Origin: Ruminococcus sp. OA3
GTDB lineage: Bacteria; Bacillota; Clostridia; Lachnospirales; Lachnospiraceae
NCBI RefSeq assembly: GCF_022440845.1
Contig: NZ_JAKNTO010000001.1
Coordinates: 3,596,001 to 3,660,000, forward strand
DNA: 64,000 bases
Direction of reading: 5' to 3'
Under the pieces are notes generated by a model, which saw nothing but the letters and a program-made list of their open reading frames with translations, was not told where the DNA came from and did not search any database. Below, piece after piece: positions 8,317 through 15,700 of this stretch (its first letter is position 1; each line of letters opens with the position of its first letter). The position numbers were made by a program, and so were the translations under genes.

Positions 8317-8502
8317 TTGAAATTATTTAAAAAGAGACGTAAATCACTGGTTGATGAAATGGAAAAGGCATTTATGGAAGAAGCTGCGGAGATCGAAAAA
8401 GAAGTCGAAAATATTGACTCGCCAGAGGATCCAGAGGCCAAAGAGCGGATGCGCCGGAAAATCCTTGAAGAGGCTATGAGAACTGAATTAAGAAAAAAGT
8501 GA
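8317..8502 (+). CDS. Small charged coiled-coil protein
   Basis: Protein of 61 residues, highly charged and predicted to be almost fully helical: KKRRKSLVDEMEKAF, then EEAAEIEKEVENI and ERMRRKILEEAMR. Start is TTG, chosen because GGGGTGAG lies 7 bases upstream. A large hairpin with a T-run follows 40 bases after the stop, so it is a single-gene transcript. No family recognised. It faces the Spo0A-C-like gene in the same direction. Confidence 0.55.
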   Translation: MKLFKKRRKSLVDEMEKAFMEEAAEIEKEVENIDSPEDPEAKERMRRKILEEAMRTELRKK

Positions 8503-8544
8503 TCATTATTGACACTGTATCCAATACCAAATATACTTTCTATA

Positions 8545-8618
8545 GAACCATATTTGGTTACGTGTAACGGCAATTAGAGCCTATTGACGCGTAACCATTT
8601 GTTGGTTCTGTTTTTTTT
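8545..8618 (+). terminator. Terminator after the small coiled-coil gene
   Basis: GAACCA-tatt-TGGTTACG (8545-8562) pairs with CGTAACCA-ttgtt-TGGTTC region (8590-8608), leaving small internal loops, and eight T residues follow. Confidence 0.6.
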
Positions 8619-8624
8619 GTGCAA

Positions 8625-8682
8625 ATAAAATTGCCCCGGGTGGGAAATCTGAGAGCACATAGCGCAGCAATTTTATCTCCCA
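8625..8682 (+). ncRNA. Structured leader before the Spo0A-C-like gene
   Basis: ATAAAATTGC (8625-8634) pairs perfectly with GCAATTTTAT (8667-8676), while TGGGA (8641-8645) can pair alternatively with TCCCA (8678-8682). The two pairings overlap, so the RNA could switch. The loop holds CATAGCGCAGC, which recurs in the terminator loop at 9242-9252. No known riboswitch class recognised; transcription through here is assumed. Confidence 0.3.
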
Positions 8683-8787
8683 ATATTACATATCTCTTTT
8701 TACGTCCACTCTTGTCTATTCCTCTCCATTTTTAGTCGAGTCAGTGTAAAATTATTGTTAACATATGCACTAAGAGAGGAGAACTTT

Positions 8788-9129
8788 ATGACTTTAAGAG
8801 ATGTTATTACACTGATTCAGTCCATATCCGGACACCCATGCCATAGAAGCTATTATTGTCTGGCTTTGGCGGTTTACTACAGCTGTCAACTGTCTTTTTT
8901 CATGGGACTCAATCTGGAACGACAGGTATATCCGTTAATCTCTCAGGAAATCGGGCTACCGATAAAATCAATTGCTCGAAGCATCTCAAGAGCAACTATT
9001 GATTGCTGGGAGTATGGAGATCATAAGAGATTAGAACAGATTATAAAACGAAAATTGATTGAACCGCCGTCGCCCAAAGAACTGATCCTTTATCTCTGTA
9101 CATATCTTACTGATTTTCCGGCATATTAA
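8788..9129 (+). CDS. Stand-alone Spo0A C-terminal-domain-like DNA-binding protein
   Basis: Protein of 113 residues matching the layout of the Spo0A effector domain, the DNA-binding part of the sporulation master regulator. Visible features are GHPCHRSYYCLALAVYY in the first helices, then LYPLI-type VYPLISQEIGLPIKSIARSI with the helix-turn-helix, an RATIDCWEYGD segment resembling the conserved AIEVAW-GD helix, and PPSPKELILYLCTYL at the end. There is no receiver domain, so it cannot be switched by phosphorylation. The start is fixed by AGAGGAG 7 bases upstream. Tandem 0A-type boxes follow 25 bases after the stop. It may compete with or mimic host Spo0A. Confidence 0.7.
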   Translation: MTLRDVITLIQSISGHPCHRSYYCLALAVYYSCQLSFFMGLNLERQVYPLISQEIGLPIKSIARSISRATIDCWEYGDHKRLEQIIKRKLIEPPSPKELILYLCTYLTDFPAY

Positions 9130-9153
9130 CTGCTGGTTAATTTTTTTCTTCCG

Positions 9154-9172
9154 TTTGTCGAATCTTGTCGAG
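9154..9172 (+). promoter_or_regulatory. Tandem 0A-box-like sites
   Basis: TTTGTCGAA and TTGTCGAG are arranged head to tail with GTCG cores exactly 10 bases apart (9157 and 9167). TTTGTCGAA matches the Spo0A box core TGTCGAA, and a 10-bp tandem spacing is how Spo0A dimers are known to bind. Confidence 0.45.
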
Positions 9173-9234
9173 TGATTAGTACTGCCCGTCAGGTGGGAGC
9201 GGTTTTCTGTTGATTTCGCGAGCATGAAGATTTT

Positions 9235-9263
9235 CCCCCGGCATAGCGCAGCCGGGGGTTTTT
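9235..9263 (+). terminator. Strong rho-independent terminator
   Basis: CCCCCGGC, 8-base loop ATAGCGCA, GCCGGGGG, then TTTTT. It ends the plus-strand Spo0A-C transcript and separates it from the opposing phage lysis genes. Confidence 0.85.
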
Positions 9264-9367
9264 ACAAGATATAGCGTCAGAAACTTCGATTGCTTATTGC
9301 ATGGTTTACGGGTTACAAACTGCCCTCCTTTCTGATAAGACTATTTCAAGCCCATCATAGGACAGGC

Positions 9368-10765
9368 TCAAAGCGCGATCAGATCCCGCAGGGTCTTCTC
9401 TCCTGCAACACCATCCACCCCGCCGCAGATACCCGGCGACTGCTTTTCCCGGTCTCTCTGATAAGCAGTAATGGCATAGACCGTGTTGTCCCCGCAGCTC
9501 CGGTCGAGCTCCAGGACCTTGCCGTCTTTGCCCTTATAACCACGGGCCCTTAAAATTTCCTGTACCAGCAGCACATGGGTGCCGGTCTCCCCTCTTTTCA
9601 CTGTTTTCATACTGAACATATATACTGCATCTCCTTTCGGTGTTGTCGGTACATCTACCGCACTCCCAGTCACCAGGCTCCAATCCGGCCGGCCGTAACC
9701 GCTGATCCGTGAGTTGCCAAGTGCATACGACTTTTTGCATACCCCGCCGCCGTTGGCAATCACCCCGGACGCCCCGGACGTATTGCCCTCGATCGTATAC
9801 ACCGTATTGCCGGATACCCGGTACACAATACCGGTATGGCAGATCCTGCTGGAGTTGTGGAAAAAGACCTGGTCCCCTGCCTGTGGCGTGGCATGCCACT
9901 GCTTCTTATTCTTATAATACTGGGCGCTGGTCGGTGTATAGGCAGAGAATCCCCCTCCAAGCAGTTCCCTTGCGGTCTCCTTTCCAAATGCCTGTACAAA
10001 ACACCAGTCCACAAACATATCACACCAGGCCTGTCCCTGATAGTTTACGCCTGCAAATGTTCGGTAATCCCTGGCATATTTGGTGTAATTGTTGCTGCCC
10101 GCATTGGCTGTTTTGCTGTCCAGCTGGCTGTTGCTCTTCTTTTCCAGGTATCCGACTTCTGCGGACGCCACGCTGATCAGCTTGTCAATCGCATTCTGTT
10201 TTGTCATGGCTACTCCCTTCACATAATGATCATAAAACTTCTGTCCTCTGGCTGCCCGGCTCTTACACGTAGCTTCCGTGATCCCGGCCGGCGCTTCAAA
10301 TTTTCGTAGTACGATATCCGATGCTGTCCGAATACTGGCTGCCGTTTTCAGCACTTTCAGGACACTCGGAAACACATGCTCAAGCTCGTACAGCACATAG
10401 TCAAGCTGTGTGTCCTCGTCCGCAATGGATACGCCTCTCTGTTTTACCCGCGTGTACAATCCAGACTTGCGAGCCGGGGTTGTCCACTGTGCCAGCCCAT
10501 AGCCATACTGCTTGCCGGGGATCGGGTGCAGAAATTCCTCGCAGCTAATCTTTCCACTGTCAACCGCAGCCGTATAACTCGTATCAGTGTACACCTTTCC
10601 GCGCTCTTTCAGGCGTTTGACGCACAGGTATTCCAGGCGATTACACCAAAACCCATCAGACTCCGCTTCCAGATTTCCGATCAACCCGCAGGCGCCGGCC
10701 GGTGTCATGCCTGCAGCAACAAAATGTTTATAAGCCCGTTTTTCGGCTTCTATATTAATGCTCAT
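9368..10765 (-). CDS. Phage endolysin: tail-lysozyme-like domain, CHAP amidase and cell-wall-binding domain
   Basis: Protein of 465 residues that should cleave peptidoglycan for host lysis. Residues 8-185 resemble the phage tail-lysozyme/endopeptidase fold (GLIGNLEAESDGF near 28, GYGLAQWTTPARK near 88). Residues 190-360 form a CHAP domain, with Cys248 in QAWCDMFVDWCF and His310 in CHTGIVYRV. Residues 385-462 are a peptidoglycan-binding repeat (VLLVQEILRARGYKG, DGVAGEKTLRDL). No signal peptide, so export depends on the holin gene nearby. Its ATG overlaps the stop of a small Cys-rich gene. It is the last late gene. Confidence 0.93.
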   Translation of the reverse strand: MSINIEAEKRAYKHFVAAGMTPAGACGLIGNLEAESDGFWCNRLEYLCVKRLKERGKVYTDTSYTAAVDSGKISCEEFLHPIPGKQYGYGLAQWTTPARKSGLYTRVKQRGVSIADEDTQLDYVLYELEHVFPSVLKVLKTAASIRTASDIVLRKFEAPAGITEATCKSRAARGQKFYDHYVKGVAMTKQNAIDKLISVASAEVGYLEKKSNSQLDSKTANAGSNNYTKYARDYRTFAGVNYQGQAWCDMFVDWCFVQAFGKETARELLGGGFSAYTPTSAQYYKNKKQWHATPQAGDQVFFHNSSRICHTGIVYRVSGNTVYTIEGNTSGASGVIANGGGVCKKSYALGNSRISGYGRPDWSLVTGSAVDVPTTPKGDAVYMFSMKTVKRGETGTHVLLVQEILRARGYKGKDGKVLELDRSCGDNTVYAITAYQRDREKQSPGICGGVDGVAGEKTLRDLIAL

Positions 10766-10920
10766 AAGCTTTTCAGCTCCTCTCTTACCTGGTTAAAAAA
10801 CGTAAATCTGCAGAGATAGCAGTCACAACAGTCTGGATTCTGCTGATCGGGTGCCACACAGTAGCCGCGCGTATCCTTATCCAGGTATCGTACAAAATCC
10901 TCTATCTCCTGCTCTGTCAT
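10762..10920 (-). CDS. Small cysteine-rich protein in the lysis cassette
   Basis: Protein of 52 residues starting MTEQEIEDFVRYLDKD, with five cysteines, four of them in NPDCCDCYLCRF. GAGGTG lies 7 bases upstream of the ATG. Its stop overlaps the endolysin start as ATGA, so the two are coupled. The Cys spacing suggests metal binding. Function unknown; a lysis accessory is possible by position. Confidence 0.65.
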   Translation of the reverse strand: MTEQEIEDFVRYLDKDTRGYCVAPDQQNPDCCDCYLCRFTFFNQVREELKSL

Positions 10921-10951
10921 GGCCGCACCTCTGCAATTAAAAAGAGGACGA

Positions 10952-11212
10952 TTACTCGCCCTCTATACCATCTTTACTATCTTTGCTATGTAACTGCTCA
11001 TCCGCCGCAATCGCCGCCTGCGTGAAGCTGTTATTCTTCCACCACGCAACTACCGCAGCGATCACCGTCCACGCCGTCGTCACAAGCGTATTAACTTCCT
11101 CGTCGCTGATCGGGAGCGGACTGTGCCCTGTCATGGATAATACCTGATTCAGCAGTGCCAATACCAGCACGATTGTTCTTACAATAGTTCCTGCTTCGAT
11201 TTTTCTTTTCAT
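10952..11212 (-). CDS. SPP1-type phage holin
   Basis: Protein of 86 residues with two membrane segments (near residues 10-28 and 42-60), a short polar turn PLPISDEEVN between them, and a charged tail. This matches the SPP1/XhlB holin family, which forms membrane pores releasing or activating endolysin. It overlaps the XhlA-like gene by 4 bases and precedes the endolysin by one small gene, a standard lysis cassette. Confidence 0.85.
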   Translation of the reverse strand: MKRKIEAGTIVRTIVLVLALLNQVLSMTGHSPLPISDEEVNTLVTTAWTVIAAVVAWWKNNSFTQAAIAADEQLHSKDSKDGIEGE

Positions 11213-11433
11213 GATTTTTTATCCTCCTCTAAATCACTAATCCGGTGATTAATTACCTTAATCTGTTCTTCCACCACCGGCATCCGGCGGGCAAAGTTGT
11301 TATGCGTCCGCACCTCGTCCTCTAACATCTGCAGGCGGTAGTTGGTCAGTTTTGAGTTGACCGCTATGCCCGTAAAGGTGCCTAATGCGCTCCCGCCAAA
11401 TGCGATCAGCGCTACAATGATTTCTGGTTCCAT
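11209..11433 (-). CDS. XhlA-like membrane/coiled-coil lysis accessory
   Basis: Protein of 74 residues: one N-terminal membrane segment (VALIAFGGSALGTFTGIAV) followed by a coiled coil (LQMLEDEVRTHNNFARRMPV, then IKVINHRISDLEEDKK). This architecture is typical of XhlA/hemolysin-like proteins encoded beside holins, which modulate pore formation. It overlaps the holin gene. Confidence 0.75.
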   Translation of the reverse strand: MEPEIIVALIAFGGSALGTFTGIAVNSKLTNYRLQMLEDEVRTHNNFARRMPVVEEQIKVINHRISDLEEDKKS

Positions 11434-11477
11434 TCGTGCCTCCTAATCCCCAACATAAATACCAAAATATAGCCCAT
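11412..11477 (-). CDS. Possible 21-residue peptide upstream of the lysis cassette
   Basis: MGYILVFMLGIRRHEWNQ... then stop. GAGGTG lies 9 bases before the ATG, and the frame covers the ribosome site and start of the XhlA-like gene, so it could couple translation. A hydrophobic start with basic tail is compatible with a tiny membrane peptide. Too short to be sure. Confidence 0.25.
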   Translation of the reverse strand: MGYILVFMLGIRRHEWNQKSL

Positions 11478-11505
11478 TACTCCGTCACCTCGTTTTCTAC
11501 AATAA

Positions 11506-12726
11506 TCAGATTATTTCAACATACACCGTGCAGTATCTCTCATCCCCCTCTCGTTTTCCGCACACATAAATCCCATCCTTCTTCACATACGCCGCTGTAA
11601 ACGAGACGAATAGCAAGTCTTCAAATGGATGTAATTTCCAGGTGAATCCATTCGAAGATAAAACAACACCACCAGACACTAAAGACACATATATTCGCTT
11701 TTCTTTAATATACCAAAGATTACTGACAGAAATTTCTGCATTAATCTGTTTCCATTCTCCACTTTCTGCGTCTATTACATATCGAGCGACCAGCGGGTTC
11801 GATTGCTGGACAAATATTTTACCATTTAAAGCTTTTATATTGTTAAACTCTTTCCCATCGGAATTTCCAAAAAATCCTGTATAATATTTTTTATGCTCTG
11901 TTATTTCAACAAGATCTTTTTTCTTTTCAGTTCCCGCCATCCATTCATATGTAGATGCTGATATCTCCATTATGCTGTAAATTCTCTCATATTGATATTG
12001 ATAGTCCGATCTAATTGCATATGTCTTGTCAGTTATTGGATCCGTGGAAAATTTCAGATACGCATACGCATCTCCCAGATGTGTATATGCATAATGCCAA
12101 AAATTGAACAGAGAGCCATCATTATGCATCTCTGCGCTTAAAATATGCCCCCAGTATGTTGTACGAGATGAACTCATTGCCGGCACACTATTTTTAGGAA
12201 TAAGCATAATCTTTCCCGAAATTGCCACTCCTTCATTTGAAATGACGGATACACTAGGTAAAAAATTCGTCCAATTAGCAATCGAACTACCTGTATACAT
12301 AAACTCAATTCCGTCCGTTGAATAATATAATTCCATATATGAGCTACCTGCATGTTGTGCGCAGTACATAATATAAGACTCTGGATTTGCCAAAAAAGCT
12401 CCCGCCCATTGTGCCTCTCCCATCACTGATCTCGTGGAATGAGTGTACTCGCCGACACATTTTCCTTTTTTATAATGAATCATCTGGAAACTTTTATTAT
12501 CCGTTCCATTCTTGGCATTGTAACTCGTATATACCGCTCTCTCACCCACTGCAGTTGCAATATGCCTAAACTGCAAGTAACCTAAGATTTGTACATTGAT
12601 TTTTACTCCTAGTTTACACCACAATAATTCCTTTCCCAAATACATCGCATCATGGCATTTTCCTTGAAAGTAAATTTCTTTATGATCCTTACCTGCAAAA
12701 TATAATCTGGAACTCCGTCTTCCCAC
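11506..12726 (-). CDS. Phage tail/receptor-binding-type structural protein
   Basis: Protein of 406 residues. The N-terminal 35 residues (RLYFAGKDHKEIYFQGK, AMYLGKELLW) are the short virion-attachment motif often found in siphovirus baseplate accessory proteins. The rest is a series of beta-rich repeats with aromatic turns (YYSTDGIEFMYTGSS, VVLSSNGFTWKLHPFEDLLF) that suggest a beta-propeller sensor or binding head. It overlaps the end of the hub gene by one base. By position it is the outermost tail-tip protein. Glycan or protein target unknown. Confidence 0.65.
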   Translation of the reverse strand: MGRRSSRLYFAGKDHKEIYFQGKCHDAMYLGKELLWCKLGVKINVQILGYLQFRHIATAVGERAVYTSYNAKNGTDNKSFQMIHYKKGKCVGEYTHSTRSVMGEAQWAGAFLANPESYIMYCAQHAGSSYMELYYSTDGIEFMYTGSSIANWTNFLPSVSVISNEGVAISGKIMLIPKNSVPAMSSSRTTYWGHILSAEMHNDGSLFNFWHYAYTHLGDAYAYLKFSTDPITDKTYAIRSDYQYQYERIYSIMEISASTYEWMAGTEKKKDLVEITEHKKYYTGFFGNSDGKEFNNIKALNGKIFVQQSNPLVARYVIDAESGEWKQINAEISVSNLWYIKEKRIYVSLVSGGVVLSSNGFTWKLHPFEDLLFVSFTAAYVKKDGIYVCGKREGDERYCTVYVEII

Positions 12727-15700
12727 TATTCAACCACCACCTCTCCCTGAATAAGATAAATAGTGTTACCATCAGGTGACGCCGGGAGTTCTGTTACGGA
12801 TTCGACATTAAAACCACCTCCACCACCAGATCCTCCGCCGCTGCCATAATAATCATTTCCAATGCTCCCTACAGAATTCTTCAGGTTAGAAATAGCTTTT
12901 GAATTATTGGTAACTTTTTTGGAAATCTTCTTCTTATTTCCTGAAGCAGTATAATACCCGACCTTTGCGGATAAGGTCTCTGTGACACTCTGCACTCCCG
13001 TAATAGTTCGCTCTAAAATTGCACTCTCCGTTTCCCATATATACTGTGTTCCATCACTCAGCATTTTTTCATTACGGTAATGCACGCCATCACCGATTCT
13101 GGTTGTTGGATCAAAGCGCTGCCGGCATTCATAGGAAACCCACCGTTTTTCATGCAATGCATTCAAAATTTGTTTTTTATAAGATGTCTGATAAGCATTA
13201 TATGATGTTGCATTGAGCGTTTTCCCCCTGGTCGCACTCACGATAAAATTCCCATCGTCGATACTATACTTTTTACGATCGTTGTAGCTTCCTCTTGATG
13301 TAACGGATGGATCAACTTCCTTGTCATCCAAATAAATTTCAACTGCATTGACCGGGCATTTGACCTCACTGTCATGGATCGTGATCGGATGTAATGTTGC
13401 TGTATCGGCATATTCGAAGTTGATAAATTCAAATGCCCCTGCTCGATTCATCCACCCGAACATACCACTTACTTCGCAGATATCATGAATTACTTCAACA
13501 GCTTTTAATTTATCCGGAATGTCATAAAGCACTCGCTTCTTTTTTTCATTTGACGATGAATTTTCATCTGTATAGTATTCATAGTTTTTATAAATTTTGA
13601 AGGAGTCACAGGGTAACGTTACCGTCTGGTATGGGATCCCGATTTTTTGAAACAATTTTTTCCGCAGGGCGCCAACAGTAATTGGAAATTTAAGATTGGA
13701 GAACCAACTGGCAACATTCGTGTCCCCTTTACTATATAACTTGTCATAAGCAATCAATTTTCTTGTAATCTTATTTTCTTGCCTTTCTGCTGTATGGATA
13801 ATTCCGTTAAACAAATCAATCCGGTACCCCTGCACCATTTGATATACTTGGATTTCTCCACTTGGCGGATTATTAAAGAACCGTTTCGCACTGATCAGAA
13901 CTTCAAAACTATTAGTGATACATCCGCCCAACATAACAGGTGCTGAAGTACTGACCGCCTCTTTGATCTCCATACTTTCCGCAACAATATCATTATTGGT
14001 AATATCACTAAACTTCCCTCCGACAGAATGAATGACCAGCTCTTTATGAACGGAGTCATCCGCATATAACTCCCGGAGATAATCCTTCTTTTCTACGACC
14101 TCAACCTTACACTCAGAAAAAAGCGTAGCATTTTGTTTTGCTCGTACCATGATTACGGTATTTCCTACAGCTACACCTTTGACTGTTCCTTTTTTATCAA
14201 CTGTAGCGACCGCCGGTTTGGAACTTGTCCACAAAACCTCAACATTGGCATCTTCCCCCGCGAGCATACTCGCCGTCAGCGTATAGGTTTTCCCTTTTTG
14301 TAAACACAACTCGCTTGGCAAAATCCACAGAGACTCCAGAATATCATCTGGTTCAACGGTTATAATACAAGACGCAGATACTCCGCCTCCATCCTGCGCT
14401 GTTATTGTAACTGTCGCACTACCAACGCTGTTGGCTTTCAGTATGCCGTCTTCACCTACTGTAACAACTGACTTATACGATGATGAAAATACAACCATTT
14501 TATTAGTGGCGTTTTCTGGTTGTACCAAATACTCAATGGGCTGCATCACTCCATTTTTCAGATTAATGTCAGTTGCAGTGATCCCGGTAACCTTCACGAC
14601 AGCCTCATACACTGCAGTAATTATCAAGTCAGACTGTACGCCAAAATATTCATTATCCCAACCCGTAAAAGCATAGCCCTCTCGAACTGGATCTTCCGGC
14701 GGTGTTGCATCGTCCAGATACTGCACCTGCTCTTCCTTCAAAATTGTTCCGTCATGATTCTGCCAGGTAACTTCAAAACATCGTATACTATATACTGCTG
14801 TGCATACTGTGTCTTCTGTGATGTTTACATAGTCATTATCCCATCCTATAAACGTATATCCCTCTATCCCAGATAGCTCCGGAGGGATTGCTGCAATTCC
14901 TTCTGGTACATTTTCCTCTTTTAAGATGTTCCCTTCTGGGCTTCGAAATTCAACGCGATATCCTTGACGGACCGATACAGAAAATCTTACCGAATAATCC
15001 CCGTAAGTAACTAGTATCGTTTTGGATCCGATCCGCTGATCGAATCCGGAAATCTGATAGTCCGATACTTCTGCAGTGCTTCCGTCTTTATATAGGAGAC
15101 CTATTTTCAACCCAGTTGCATCAAAATCGTCCAGGATTGTATAAACCCGTTTAATTGGATAAGCAAGGATATTGATGCCGACCGGTACCACTTCCATATC
15201 CAGAGGCACAAAATTTCTGCTATATTTTGTTGCATACGCTTCCGCTGTTGAACCTGTCCATCCATAGATTGACTCTGCATCTTTACAAATTGCGTAGGCG
15301 TCATCGAATATTTCCATGCTTTTATTGTAGATGTAGACACTCGTAAGTTCCCAACAGCCATTTAGTACCTGATCGCCAATCTTTTGAACACCTGGTGAAA
15401 ATGTTATTTCTTTTAACACTTCGCACCAATCAAATACAAGGCTTCCAAGCTCCTTTACATTATTTCCTAAATATACTGCGGTCATCAATTGGCAGCTTTC
15501 AAACGCCGCCTCATCAATATAGTCAACACCAGGGATATCTAATGTTGCCAAAAAAGGGAGATACGCAAATGCTTGCTTGCCAATATACTCTATTCCGTCA
15601 GGCAATGTGAGCACTTCCACTGCACATGAACGAAATGCACTTTCGTCAATCCGTTTAACACCATCATTTAATATTACTTTTTTTAACTGCTCTGTTTCCG

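Noticed and set aside
9301-9320. TTTACGGGT shared with the end of rlmD (near 42303) as an att core
   Set aside because: Nine identical bases only, without extended similarity; chance match is quite likely. The 27-base repeat at 8212 is better, though this site stays an alternative left end.
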